Below, piece after piece: positions 46,353 through 55,094 of a stretch of 64,000 nt of DNA. Within the stretch, counting starts at the first letter, position 1, and each line of letters starts with the position of its first letter. The stretch is from CAVRGQ01 sp963720785. Its GTDB lineage: Bacteria > Actinomycetota > Acidimicrobiia > IMCC26256 > DASPTH01. A model generated the notes under the pieces. The model saw only the letters and a program-made list of their open reading frames with translations. It searched no databases and was not told the origin of the DNA. The stretch is taken from positions 930,001 through 994,000 of the forward strand of contig CAVRGQ010000008.1 in the NCBI GenBank assembly GCA_963720785.1. Reading direction: 5' to 3'. The translations under genes and the position numbers were made by a program.

Positions 46353-46399
46353 AACTGGCGTCAATTCCTGCCCACTATGGGCTTGGATTGACGCCGGTT
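46353..46399. repeat. Dispersed hairpin repeat, copy 2
   Basis: The left arm AACTGGCGTCAAT (46353-46365) pairs with 46387-46399, one position being a G-T wobble. The loop is the same as in copy 1 (108-156) except for one base, including the inner GCCCA-cta-TGGGC stem. It lies between the stops of the rightward P450 and the leftward oxidoreductase, where it can act as a bidirectional terminator. Confidence 0.8.
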
Positions 46400-46410
46400 C
46401 GGGAACACGG

Positions 46411-47399
46411 TCAGGTGAGTTCGAGGACGACCTTGCCGAGGGCCTTGCCGTCGGCGACGTGGCGCAGGGCGCCGGCGGCGTCGTCGAGGGGAAGCGCGCC
46501 CCGATGAAGGGGTCGACCCGGCCCTCGGCGAGCAACGCGAGGACCTCGGCGTCGTCGCGCAGGAGGTCGTCGAGGCGTTGGGTCATGAAGTCGATGATCT
46601 GGAAGCCGACGACCTGCACGCCCTTGAGCAGCACGAGGTTGAGCGGGATGCGCGGGATGGTGCCCGACGCGTAGCCCAGGGTGACGAACCGGCCACCCCA
46701 GCGCAGGGACCGCAGCGCGGGCTCCGACAGGTCGCCGCCCACCGGGTCGATCACCGCGTGCGCGCCTTCGGGGACCGCCTCACGCAGTGCCGCTCGCAGA
46801 CCGGCCGCGTCGCCGGCGTCACGGTGACCCACGAGGCGCTGTGCGCCGCACGCGGCCGCGACCTCGAGCTTCTCGCGCGTCGACGCGACGGCAGTGACGG
46901 TGGCGCCGAGTGCGACCGCGAGCTGGACTGCGGCGCTGCCCACTCCCCCACCGGCGCCGAGCACGATCACCTCGTGGCCGGCCTCGACGTACGCGAACGA
47001 TCGCAGCGCGTAATACGCGGTGCGCGACGCGACGCCGAATGCGGCGGCCTTAGCCGCGCTGATCCCGGCCGGCGTGCGGGTGAGCGCACCCGGCACGGTG
47101 ACGATCTCCTCGGCGAACGCGCCGACCATGCCGGTGCCGAACACCGCGTCGCCGACGGCGAGGTCGGTCACGCCCTCACCGACCTCGGTGACCACGCCGG
47201 CGAACTCGCTGCCGGGCACGAAGGGCGGCGGCACCGACACCTGGTACTCGTTCGCCACCAGCAGCACGTCGGGGAAGTTCACCGCGGCAGCCTGCACCCC
47301 GACGCGCACCTGGCCGGGCCCGGGCGACCCGGCGTCCCATTCCTCGACGCGCACGACGTCGGGCGCGCCGTACTCCCGGCACACCGCAGCGCGCGCCAT
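46411..47399 (-). CDS. NADPH:quinone oxidoreductase/zinc-type alcohol dehydrogenase-like protein (frameshifted)
   Basis: About 329 residues of the MDR superfamily. PGSEFAGVVTEVGEGV is the catalytic-domain signature and VLGAGGGVGSAAVQLAVALG the Rossmann NADP site. It lacks the zinc-ligand cysteine and therefore fits the quinone-reductase/enoyl-reductase branch. In a C4 run at 46488-46491 one base seems missing; restoring it gives FPLDDAAGALRHVADGKALG and a stop at 46411-46413. ATG at 47397-47399 overlaps the hydratase stop by one base. Confidence 0.82.
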
Positions 47400-48178
47400 C
47401 AGCGGCCCTGCCAGTCGGGATCGCGCTTCTCCGCGAAGGCGCGCATGCCCTCGGCCGCGTCCTCGCTCCCGAACACCGCGTCGCGTAGAGCGGGAAAGGC
47501 GTCGAGCGCGGCGACGCCGTCCATGGCCGACGTGCGCACGATCTCGCGCATCGCCGCGACGGCCATCGGCGCGTTCGCCGCGATCCGCTGCGCGAGCGCG
47601 AGCGCCGTCGGCAGCACGTCGGCCGCGGGCACGACCGCGTTGACGAGCCCGAGCTCGTAGGCGCGAGCGGCGCTGATCGGGTCGCCGGTGAGGCCGAGCT
47701 CGAGCGCAACCGCGAGCGGGAGGCGCGCGGCGAGCCACGGCGCGTTGCCGCCGGCGATCAGGCCCCGCTTGACCTCGGGCAGCCCGAGCCGGGCCCCCTC
47801 GGCCACCACCGCGAGGTCGGCGCCGAGCAGGAGCTCGAACCCGCCGCCGAGCGCGCTGCCGTTGACCGCGGCGATCACCGGGATGGTGACCGTGCCCTGC
47901 AGCAGCCGCACCCATCCGCCGGTGATCGCGGCCGCGGCCGCCGGGTCGCTCGGGGGCGTGGCCATGGCCACGAGGTCCATCCCCGCGGTGAACACCCGCT
48001 CGCCGGTGCCGGTGAGCACCACGGCGCGTGTGGCCGGGTCGGACTCGGCGGCGGCGACCGCGTCGCCCACGCCGCGGATCATGTCCCAGGTGAGCGCGTT
48101 GGCCTTGTCGGGCCGGTCGAGCCGCAGGACGAGCACGTGGCCGTGCCGCTCCTCGACCAGACCCTCGACTGCGGGCAC
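47399..48178 (-). CDS. Enoyl-CoA hydratase/isomerase family protein
   Basis: A 259-residue crotonase with RVFTAGMDLVAM and AVNGSALGGGFELLLGADLAV as oxyanion segments. LPEVKRGLIAGGNAPWLAARL carries a Glu at the position of the first catalytic glutamate of classical hydratases, so true hydratase activity is plausible. GTG at 48176-48178. It lies between a phosphotransferase-fold gene and a quinone-reductase-like gene in a leftward operon. Confidence 0.9.
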   Translation of the reverse strand: MPAVEGLVEERHGHVLVLRLDRPDKANALTWDMIRGVGDAVAAAESDPATRAVVLTGTGERVFTAGMDLVAMATPPSDPAAAAAITGGWVRLLQGTVTIPVIAAVNGSALGGGFELLLGADLAVVAEGARLGLPEVKRGLIAGGNAPWLAARLPLAVALELGLTGDPISAARAYELGLVNAVVPAADVLPTALALAQRIAANAPMAVAAMREIVRTSAMDGVAALDAFPALRDAVFGSEDAAEGMRAFAEKRDPDWQGR

Positions 48179-48185
48179 CGGCCGC

Positions 48186-49229
48186 CTATCCCTTGTACGT
48201 CGTGGTCGCGGCGAGCTCCGCGGCCCCGGCCATGAGGTCGGTGACGACCGGGCCGAAGGCGAGCAGCTTCTCGTCGTCGCCCGCGCGCTGGAAGCCCTGC
48301 TCCAGCACGATGGCGAGCTTCCACTTCGCGAGGATCACGTAGTAGTCGATGTCGTCGACCTGACGCCCCGACACCTCGGAGTAGTGCGCGAGCAACTGGT
48401 CACGCGAGGGCATGCCGGTGAGGTCGACGTAGCTGGCCATCGTGGCCTCGGGGTCGTCCATGTTCTCGGGCCACGCCTGCACGATCCACGCGAGGTCGAG
48501 CTTCGGGTCCCCGACCGTGCCCATCTCCCAGTCGACGATGGCCGCGAGGCGCGCCGGCGCGCCGTGGCCGAACATCACGTTGGCGAATTGGTAGTCGCCG
48601 TGCATGATCCCCGGCACGTAGTCGAGCGGCTTGTGGGTCGCGAGCCACGCCGTGGCCTCGTCGAAGCCGGGGATGTCGCGCGCCTTGATGCGCTCGAGGA
48701 ACCGGGTCCACCGCTCCACCTGGCGCTCGTGGAAGCCGTCGGGCCGCCCGAGGTCGGCGAGGCCCTTCGCCTGCCAGTCGACTTTCGACAGCAGCGCCGC
48801 CCCCTCGACCAGCGCGTACGACAATCCGCAGCGCGCGTCGAGGTCGGTGTCGAACGGCGCCGGCCAGCCGTCGGTGTTCATCGGCGACCAGCCGTCGACG
48901 AAGCCCATCAGGTAGAAGGTGCGCCCGAGCACACTCTGGTCGTCGCACAACGCGATGGCCGGGGTGTGCGGCACGTCGGTGCCGCCCAGCGCCTCGATGA
49001 TTCGCCACTCGCGCACGATGCCCTCGTCGCGCGTCTCCGGTGCGCCCGGCGGCGGGATGCGCAGCGCGGCGTGGACGTCGCCACGGCGGATCTCGAAGAT
49101 CTCGTTCTGCGTGCCGCCGGCCACGAAGTCGGTCTCGATCGGCGCACCGGGGGCGAGCCCCTGCGCGTCCATCCACTTCGAGAGCTTCTCGACGTTCATC
49201 ATGCTGCTGCCGCTGGTGACGTCGCTCAC
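48186..49229 (-). CDS. Phosphotransferase-fold (APH/ACAD10-N-like) family protein
   Basis: A 347-residue kinase-like protein. The catalytic loop GIMHGDYQFANVMF and metal loop IVDWEMGTVGDPKLDLAW are canonical, unlike the Trp variant at 20913. GTG at 49227-49229 shares GTGA with the acyl-CoA dehydrogenase stop. Eukaryotic ACAD10/11 fuse this fold to an acyl-CoA dehydrogenase and process 4-hydroxy acids through phosphorylation, so the adjacency supports a similar two-step role (inference). Confidence 0.85.
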   Translation of the reverse strand: MSDVTSGSSMMNVEKLSKWMDAQGLAPGAPIETDFVAGGTQNEIFEIRRGDVHAALRIPPPGAPETRDEGIVREWRIIEALGGTDVPHTPAIALCDDQSVLGRTFYLMGFVDGWSPMNTDGWPAPFDTDLDARCGLSYALVEGAALLSKVDWQAKGLADLGRPDGFHERQVERWTRFLERIKARDIPGFDEATAWLATHKPLDYVPGIMHGDYQFANVMFGHGAPARLAAIVDWEMGTVGDPKLDLAWIVQAWPENMDDPEATMASYVDLTGMPSRDQLLAHYSEVSGRQVDDIDYYVILAKWKLAIVLEQGFQRAGDDEKLLAFGPVVTDLMAGAAELAATTTYKG

Positions 49230-50527
49230 AGGTTCCCCACTTCCAGCTCCAGCAGGTCGGAGTACTTCTTCTGCGCGGCCTCGAGCTTGCCGGGGATCCA
49301 CTCCGTCGGCCACATGCCGTCGGTGGCCTTGTAGTTGCGCAGCACCTGGCGCGCCACCGTGACCTTGTGCACCTCGGTGGGACCGTCGGCCAGGCCCATG
49401 ACCGCGCCGCCGTGGATCATGTTGAAGAACGGCATCTCGTTGGTGGTGCCGAGCGCGCCGTGCACCTGCATCGCCCGCCACGCGATGTCGCGCAGCACGT
49501 CGGGCATCACGATCTTCGCGGTGGCGATGTCCTTGCGGACGCGGCGGTAGTCGTTGTACTTGTCGATCTCCCAGGCGGTGTACAGCACGAACAGTCGGAA
49601 CTGCACGAGCTGCGCGTAGGAGTCGGCGATGAAGCCCTGCACGAACTGCTTCTCCGCGAGCAGGCTGCCCGATACCTGACGGCTGAGCGCGCGCTCGCAC
49701 ATCATGTCGAGCGCCTTCTGCGCCAGCCCGATGGTGCGCATCGCGTGGTGGATACGACCGCCGCCGAGGCGCGTCTGCGCGATTGCGAAGGCCTGGCCCT
49801 CGCCGCCGAGCACCGCGTCGGCCGGGACCCGCACGTCGTCGTAGTGGATCAGCGCGTGCGAGCCGTCGTTCATGGCCTCGCCGTACAGCGCGACGTTGCG
49901 TTCGATCTTGACACCCGGCGTGTCGGACGGCACCAGGAACATCGACATGCCCTGGTAGGCGCTGACGTCGGGGTCGGTCACCGCCATCACGATGAGGAAC
50001 GACGCGGTGCGCGCGTTCGACGAGAAGTACTTCCACCCGTTGATGACCCACTCGTCGCCGTCCTTGACGGCACGCGTGGTGAACAGCGTGGGGTCGGCGC
50101 CGGCGTGCGGCTCGGTCATCGAGTAGCACGAGAAGCACTCGCCCTCGAGCAACGGCTGCAGGTAGCGCGCCTTCTGCTCATCGGTGCCGTAGTGGGCGAT
50201 GATCTCCGCGTTGCCGGTGTCGGGCGCCTGGCACCCGAACACGATCGAGGCCCAGCCCGACCGGCCGAGGATCTCGTTGAGCAGCGCAAGCTTGAGCTGC
50301 CCGAAGCCCTGGCCACCGAGCTCGGGGCCGAGGTGGGTGGCCCACAGGCCGCGCTCGCGCACCTGCGCCTTGAGCGGATCGATGACCTTGCGCCGGTTCT
50401 CGTCGAGCGGCGTGAACTGGAGGTGCGGCCACACGAGGTCGAGCGGCTCACACTCCTCGGTCACGAACTGGTCGACCCAGTCCAGCTGTGCCTGGTACTC
50501 GGGATCCGTCTCGAAGTCCCATCCCAT
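49226..50527 (-). CDS. Acyl-CoA dehydrogenase
   Basis: A 433-residue acyl-CoA dehydrogenase, complete and unpaired. CYSMTEPHAGADPT, NGWKYFSSNARTASFLIVMA and the C-terminal HGALGTTNEMPFFNMIHGGA and DGPTEVHKVTVARQVL resemble the ACAD10/11-like branch. ATG at 50525-50527 has GAGGGG upstream; an upstream in-frame start is less likely. It is divergent from a TetR gene across a palindromic operator and coupled to a phosphotransferase gene. Confidence 0.9.
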   Translation of the reverse strand: MGWDFETDPEYQAQLDWVDQFVTEECEPLDLVWPHLQFTPLDENRRKVIDPLKAQVRERGLWATHLGPELGGQGFGQLKLALLNEILGRSGWASIVFGCQAPDTGNAEIIAHYGTDEQKARYLQPLLEGECFSCYSMTEPHAGADPTLFTTRAVKDGDEWVINGWKYFSSNARTASFLIVMAVTDPDVSAYQGMSMFLVPSDTPGVKIERNVALYGEAMNDGSHALIHYDDVRVPADAVLGGEGQAFAIAQTRLGGGRIHHAMRTIGLAQKALDMMCERALSRQVSGSLLAEKQFVQGFIADSYAQLVQFRLFVLYTAWEIDKYNDYRRVRKDIATAKIVMPDVLRDIAWRAMQVHGALGTTNEMPFFNMIHGGAVMGLADGPTEVHKVTVARQVLRNYKATDGMWPTEWIPGKLEAAQKKYSDLLELEVGNL

Positions 50528-50579
50528 TGGGGTTCCCCTCTCGGCTACTTCTCGTCGCGGCCTTCTCTTTCCGGCCTCG

Positions 50580-50596
50580 CCAGAATATGATTCTGG
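50580..50596. promoter_or_regulatory. Palindromic operator between acyl-CoA dehydrogenase and TetR genes
   Basis: CCAGAAT-ATG-ATTCTGG is a perfect 7-bp inverted repeat. It contains TATGAT (50586-50591), a -10 lying seven bases before the TetR ATG (leaderless), and on the other strand TATTCT (50587-50582) as a -10 for the dehydrogenase. A repressor bound here would block both promoters. This sequence is unlike the recurrent CGAAAC-type sites. Confidence 0.7.
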
Positions 50597-50598
50597 GT

Positions 50599-51272
50599 AT
50601 GCCGAACGCAAGTAGCGCTCTGACGGGCGAGGACCTCGCCACCCGCATCGCCGGGCGCACGCTCGCGGCCCGCAACGCCCAGTACGCGGAAGAGGTGCGT
50701 CGCCTGCTCGATGCCGGGCTGGTGGTGATGCGCCGCTGCGGCACCACGTCGAGCCCTCGCGTGGCCGACATCGTCACCGAGGCCGGGCTCTCCAACGACG
50801 CCTTCTACCGGCACTTCGCCTCGAAGCAGGCGTTGGTGGCCGCAATCATCGAAGACGGCACCGCGCGGCTCGCGAGCTACGTCGAACACCAGATGGCGAA
50901 GGCCACCACGCCGGAGGACCAGGTACGCCGATGGGTCGAGGCGGTGCTCGGGCAGGCGGCCGACCGCGACGGCGCCGAGACCACCCTCGCAGTGATGTGG
51001 AACGGCGGCGCGGTGAGTGACGACCTCGACGGCGAACGACCCACCACCGTCGCGATGCTCGCGCCCCTGCTCGACGAACCGCTCGCCGCGTTGGGCAGCA
51101 CCGATCCGCTGCTCGATGCCGCGCTGGTCGCCCACATGACGATCGGCCGGATGTCCGACCACCTCTGGCAGCGCACCGCACCGAAGCGCGCCGAGGTGGC
51201 GCACGTGGTGGACCTGGTGGTGCGCGCCGTCAGTCGCTATTCTCCCGTCTTGCGCTCTTCGAGGCCCCATAG
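50599..51272 (+). CDS. TetR-family transcriptional regulator (C-terminal frame uncertain)
   Basis: Residues 53-73 form the TetR helix-turn-helix (PRVADIVTEAGLSNDAFYRHF), and the rest is an all-helical ligand domain (VRRWVEAVLGQAADRDGAET). The initial frame has no stop for over a kilobase and would run antisense through the next gene. A one-base shift near 51215-51260 gives a stop at TAG 51270-51272 inside the convergent hairpin and a normal TetR size of about 224 residues. It is probably autoregulated through the 50580-50596 palindrome and controls the divergent acyl-CoA dehydrogenase operon. Confidence 0.75.
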
Positions 51273-51286
51273 CGGCGGAAGAGCGC
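51252..51286. terminator. Hairpin between convergent genes
   Basis: Nine-bp perfect arms (GCGCTCTTC at 51252-51260, GAAGAGCGC at 51278-51286) enclose a 17-nt loop containing CCCCATAGCGG. It overlaps the presumed end of the TetR gene and precedes the stop of the leftward reductase at 51298. Confidence 0.6.
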
Positions 51287-51297
51287 CAAACGGACGG

Positions 51298-52389
51298 TCA
51301 GTCGCTGAAGGGTGCGACCGGGGCGGTGACGGGCAGGTCGAGCGAGCTCACCAGGCCCGGCGCGGCGGCGATCACCGCGGGCACCGCGTTGACGATACGC
51401 ATCGCGGTCGCGACCATCGCGCCGTCGGTGGCGGTGCCATGGGTCCCCACCGTCATCTCCATGTCGATGGCGGGGTCGCCGTCGATGTGGATCGTGTAGA
51501 TCCCGTCGACGCCACGCGTGCCGACCGGCCAGTCGGGCGCGAGATCGACAGCCATGCGGTTGACGTGCTCGATCACGATGCGCTCCTGACCGTCGACCAC
51601 GCCGACGGTCTGCGTGCGCACCGCGCCTCCTGTGCCCGCGGGGACGAGCCCCGACGCGACGTCGAGGTCGCGATCGGTGGGCACGCGGTCGAAGTGCTCG
51701 CGGATCTCCTCGACCTCCACGCCGAGACCGGCGGCGACGAGCCGGATCGACGGACCCCACGTGGCGGCCTGCGCACCCGGGTACGCGAGGAGCGGCATCT
51801 CGTCCATCGGCACCGCGAAACCCATCGAGCGGATCACGTGGGCGACCGGGTAGGTGTCGTACATCATGATCTCGGTGGCGCGCACCGTGCGGATGGTGTT
51901 CGACATGGTGGACAGGACCAGCGGCAGCTCGTCGGCGGCGAACCCGGGCTCGATGCCCGACGCGTACAGCGATGCGCCCCCACGCGCCGCGGCGGCGGCG
52001 AGCTCGTCGCGCCACGCCGGCGCGAACGCCTCCGGGTACACCAGGCCCCACGATGTGACGGTGACCACGTTGATCCCGGCCTCGAGCAGGCGCACGTAGT
52101 CGGGCACGGCGGCGGCGTCGAGCTGTGGCCCGCTTGCGGCGTAGATCACGCACTCCGGGCCCGCGGCGAGGATCGCGTCGACGTCGTTGGTCGCGGCGAG
52201 GCCGATCGACCCGATGCCCGCGAGCTCTCCGGCGTCGCGTCCCTCCTTCTCGGGCGAGTGCACCCACACCCCCACCAGCTCCATGTCGGCGCGCCGGTGG
52301 GCGGCACCGATCGCGATGCTGCCGACCCAGCCCGTGGACCAGACCGCGACCTTGTGCACCTTCGCTGCCGAGTTGCCTGCCGCGCTCAT
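51298..52389 (-). CDS. DapB-like NAD(P)H-dependent reductase/amine dehydrogenase family protein
   Basis: A 363-residue protein with an N-terminal dinucleotide-binding domain (AVWSTGWVGSIAIGAA, residues about 13-28) like dihydrodipicolinate reductase and 2,4-diaminopentanoate dehydrogenase. The later GASLYASGIEPGFAADELPL block is typical of the family. The substrate is unknown. ATG at 52387-52389 shares ATGA with the LLM oxidoreductase stop. A paralogue lies at 55859-56917, across the ligase/SDR genes. Confidence 0.8.
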   Translation of the reverse strand: MSAAGNSAAKVHKVAVWSTGWVGSIAIGAAHRRADMELVGVWVHSPEKEGRDAGELAGIGSIGLAATNDVDAILAAGPECVIYAASGPQLDAAAVPDYVRLLEAGINVVTVTSWGLVYPEAFAPAWRDELAAAAARGGASLYASGIEPGFAADELPLVLSTMSNTIRTVRATEIMMYDTYPVAHVIRSMGFAVPMDEMPLLAYPGAQAATWGPSIRLVAAGLGVEVEEIREHFDRVPTDRDLDVASGLVPAGTGGAVRTQTVGVVDGQERIVIEHVNRMAVDLAPDWPVGTRGVDGIYTIHIDGDPAIDMEMTVGTHGTATDGAMVATAMRIVNAVPAVIAAAPGLVSSLDLPVTAPVAPFSD

Positions 52390-53291
52390 GAACCCTCCAG
52401 GTACGTCGCGCCGAACGTCTCCACCCAGTCGGTGTGCGCGGCGCTCGACTTGTCGCGTCCGCCGACCACGAGCCAGTCGAAACCGGCGTCCTTGTAGCGG
52501 GCGAAGGCCTCGCGGTGCTTCTCGGCGTCGGCCTCGACGTCGGAGTGAATCGACTCGTCGTGGTACATCACGCAGAAGTCGAGCTCGGACGCACGCTCGC
52601 CCGCCGCTTCCTTCACCTCGCGCACCATGGTCGCGAGCTGGTCGAACGACTCGATGTGCTGCGTGCGCGCGGTCTGCGCGAGCTCGGGCGACCCGCCCAT
52701 CGGCATCCAACCCTGCGCACGTTGCGCGACGCGCCGGCGGCTGAGCTTGGAGTTCCCACCGATCCAGATCGGGATGGGGCGCTGCGCGGGCAGCGGCTTG
52801 TGCACCACGTTGCGGGCGTCGAAGTGCTTGCCCGTGTAGGAGAACGGCTCGCCCGCCCAGCAGAGCTGCATCACGTCGATGCACTCGTCGAACAGCTCGT
52901 TGCGCTCGTCGAAGTCGACGCCGAGAGCGAAGAACTCGGTCTTCAGGTAGCCGGCGCCGACGCCCAGGATGAAGCGGCCACCCGAGAGGCGGTCGAGGGT
53001 GGCTGCGGCCTTGGCGGTCACGAACGGGTTCCGGTACGGCAGGACCGCGAGGTAGGTGAGCAGCCGGATGCGCTCGGTCGCGGCGGCGGCGAACGCGAGG
53101 CCGACGAACGGGTCGACGCTCTGGTGCCCGCCGCTCGCCAGCCACTTCGCGCCCGGTGCCGGGTGGTCGGTGAGCGACAGCGCGTCGAACCCGGCCCGCT
53201 CGGCGATCGCCGCCACCTCGCCCACGTGGTGCTCGCCGAGCATGTCGCCCTCGAGCCCGTGGGTGTCCGGGAATTGCAGGATGAACTTCAC
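52386..53291 (-). CDS. LLM-class F420-dependent oxidoreductase
   Basis: A 301-residue luciferase-like protein: AERAGFDALSLTDHPAPG, RIRLLTYLAVLPYRNPFVTA, GRFILGVGAGYLKTEF and IPIWIGGNSKLSRRR are the family strands. It should use F420 or flavin for hydride transfer. GTG at 53289-53291. It heads a two-gene leftward unit with the DapB-like reductase, divergent from a ligase across an operator-like site. Confidence 0.88.
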   Translation of the reverse strand: MKFILQFPDTHGLEGDMLGEHHVGEVAAIAERAGFDALSLTDHPAPGAKWLASGGHQSVDPFVGLAFAAAATERIRLLTYLAVLPYRNPFVTAKAAATLDRLSGGRFILGVGAGYLKTEFFALGVDFDERNELFDECIDVMQLCWAGEPFSYTGKHFDARNVVHKPLPAQRPIPIWIGGNSKLSRRRVAQRAQGWMPMGGSPELAQTARTQHIESFDQLATMVREVKEAAGERASELDFCVMYHDESIHSDVEADAEKHREAFARYKDAGFDWLVVGGRDKSSAAHTDWVETFGATYLEGS

Positions 53292-53330
53292 GAACGATTC
53301 CCCCTACTTGCGTGGTGAGCGCGGCCGAGG

Positions 53331-53351
53331 CTAATACCTCTAGACGTTTCG
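53331..53351. promoter_or_regulatory. Operator-like site between divergent LLM oxidoreductase and ligase genes
   Basis: TAATACCTCTAGACGTTTCG (from 53332) shares the core ATACCTCTAGAYGTTT with 25265-25279. The right arm ACGTTTCG and CTAG centre match the recurrent palindrome exactly, while the left arm is degenerate. On the minus strand TATTAG may be the -10 of the oxidoreductase gene. Confidence 0.6.
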
Positions 53352-53393
53352 TGCCCCCGACCGCCCGTCGAGCGAGGACTGCTCCGCACCACC

Positions 53394-55094
53394 ATGCAGA
53401 ACCCCGAGCCCATGCAGCACCCGAAGGAAATCGCCCGCCTCCACCCCGACCGCCCCGCGGTGATCATGGGCGGCAGCGGTGCCGTCACCACCTACCGGGA
53501 GCTCGACGAGCGGTCGAACCAGCTCGCGCACGCGCTCCGGGCCGCGGGGCTCCGCACCGGCGACCACCTCGCGCTGGTCATGGACAACCGTCCCGAGATC
53601 TACGAGGTGATGTGGGCGGGCTTCCGCTCGGGCCTGCACGTGACGCCGATCAACTGGCACCTCGCGTCCGACGAGGTGCAGTACGTCGTCGACGACTGCG
53701 GCGCCACCGCGCTCGTGGTCTCGGCCGCGTGCACCGCGGCGGTCGAGGGGCTGGGCTCGACCACTCGCGCGACGTTGCGCCTCGCCGTTGGCGGCGCGAT
53801 CGAGGGCTTCTCGGACTACGAGGCGGCGCTCGCCGCGCAACCCACCACGCCCGTCGACGACGAGTGCGAGGGCCAGTGGATGCTCTACTCGTCGGGCACG
53901 ACCGGCAAGCCCAAGGGCATCAAGCCCGCGGCGATCGGTGGCCCGCTCGGTGCGCCCAACTCGTTCTCGATGCTCGTGCAGGCCCTCTACGGCGCCGGCG
54001 AGGACACCGTGTACCTCAGCCCCGCGCCGCTGTACCACGCCGCGCCCGCGGGCTGGTCCACCACGATGCACCGTCTCGGCGCCACCGTCGTGGTGATGGA
54101 GCGCTTCGACGCCGAGGAGTGCCTCGCGCTGATCGAGCGCCACCGCGTGACCCACGCGCAGTTCGTGCCCACCCACCTCATCCGCATGCTGCAGCTGCCC
54201 GACGACGTACGCACGAAGTACGACGTGTCGAGCCTGCGCTACGCGGTGCACGCCGCCGCGCCGTGCCCGGTCGACGTGAAGCGCGCGGTGATCGAGTGGT
54301 GGGGACCCGTCGTGTACGAGTACTACTCGGGCAGCGAGGGCGCCGGCTTCTGCGCGATCGACTCGGAGCAGTGGCTCGCGCACCCCGGCTCGGTCGGCAT
54401 GCCGATGACCGGCGCCGCCCACATCCTCGACGAGGACGGCAACGAGCTCCCCGTCGGCGAGTCGGGCCAGGTGTGGTTCGAGACGATGCACCGCTTCGAG
54501 TACCACGGCGACGAGGAGAAGACGAAGGGCGCGTACAACGACCGCGGCTGGGCGTCGCTCGGCGACGTCGGTTACCTCGACGACGACGGCTACCTGTACC
54601 TCAACGACCGCGTGTCGAACATGATCATCTCGGGCGGGGTGAACATCTACCCCGCGGAGGTCGAAGCGGTGCTGTTCCAGCACCCTGGCGTGCGCGACTG
54701 CATCGTGATCGGCGTCCCCGACGCCGAGATGGGCGAGGCGGTACGCGCGGTCGTGGAGCCGGCGGCGCCGGTGGACGACGTCGACGCGTTCGCCGAGGAG
54801 CTGCGCCAGTTCTGCCGGGCGCGCATCGCCCGGTTCAAGTGCCCGACGTCGGTGGAGCTGATGGATCAGCTCCCCCGCCTGCCCACCGGCAAGCTCTCGA
54901 AGCGCATGCTGCCTGATTCCGTGCGCGGGCTGGCCGATTCCGTGCGCGGGCTCGCCGATTCCGCCGCGCGACAGACTGAACCTCGGACGACGACAGGAGA
55001 CAGCGAAGATGGGTGTGTTCGACGGCAAGGTCGCGATCGTCACGGGCATCGGCTCGGGCATGGGGCGCAGCATCGCCCTGAAGTTCGCGAGTGA
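53394..55094 (+). CDS. AMP-dependent acyl-CoA synthetase/ligase (3' end uncertain)
   Basis: A FadD-type ANL ligase. P-loop LYSSGTTGKPKGIK, YEYYSGSEGAGFCAIDS, WASLGDVGYLDDDGYLYLND, SGGVNIYPAEVEAVLFQHPG and the C-terminal LPRLPTGKLSKRML lysine are all present by residue about 505. Beyond this the frame runs through a 21-bp tandem repeat (54915-54956) and 86 bases into the next gene. The natural end is probably near 54910-54990 and the extension artefactual or repeat-derived. The site at 53331 lies upstream; no strong RBS precedes the ATG at 53394. Confidence 0.8.
   Translation: MQNPEPMQHPKEIARLHPDRPAVIMGGSGAVTTYRELDERSNQLAHALRAAGLRTGDHLALVMDNRPEIYEVMWAGFRSGLHVTPINWHLASDEVQYVVDDCGATALVVSAACTAAVEGLGSTTRATLRLAVGGAIEGFSDYEAALAAQPTTPVDDECEGQWMLYSSGTTGKPKGIKPAAIGGPLGAPNSFSMLVQALYGAGEDTVYLSPAPLYHAAPAGWSTTMHRLGATVVVMERFDAEECLALIERHRVTHAQFVPTHLIRMLQLPDDVRTKYDVSSLRYAVHAAAPCPVDVKRAVIEWWGPVVYEYYSGSEGAGFCAIDSEQWLAHPGSVGMPMTGAAHILDEDGNELPVGESGQVWFETMHRFEYHGDEEKTKGAYNDRGWASLGDVGYLDDDGYLYLNDRVSNMIISGGVNIYPAEVEAVLFQHPGVRDCIVIGVPDAEMGEAVRAVVEPAAPVDDVDAFAEELRQFCRARIARFKCPTSVELMDQLPRLPTGKLSKRMLPDSVRGLADSVRGLADSAARQTEPRTTTGDSEDGCVRRQGRDRHGHRLGHGAQHRPEVRE
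54915..54956 (+). repeat. 21-bp tandem duplication at the ligase 3' end
   Basis: GATTCCGTGCGCGGGCTGGC plus C (54915-54935) is followed directly by a copy differing at one base (54936-54956), then a partial third copy starting GATTCCG at 54957. In the ligase frame it encodes repeated DSVRGLA, beyond the normal end of the enzyme. Confidence 0.85.

Noticed and set aside
108..46399. Hairpin repeat as an insertion sequence
   Set aside because: The element is under 50 bp, has no transposase and no visible target-site duplication; at most a tiny non-autonomous repeat.
50599..52497. A single protein of more than 600 residues from the TetR start
   Set aside because: Beyond the TetR domain it is antisense to the DapB-like reductase with shadow-type composition; a frameshift with a stop at 51270-51272 is more likely.
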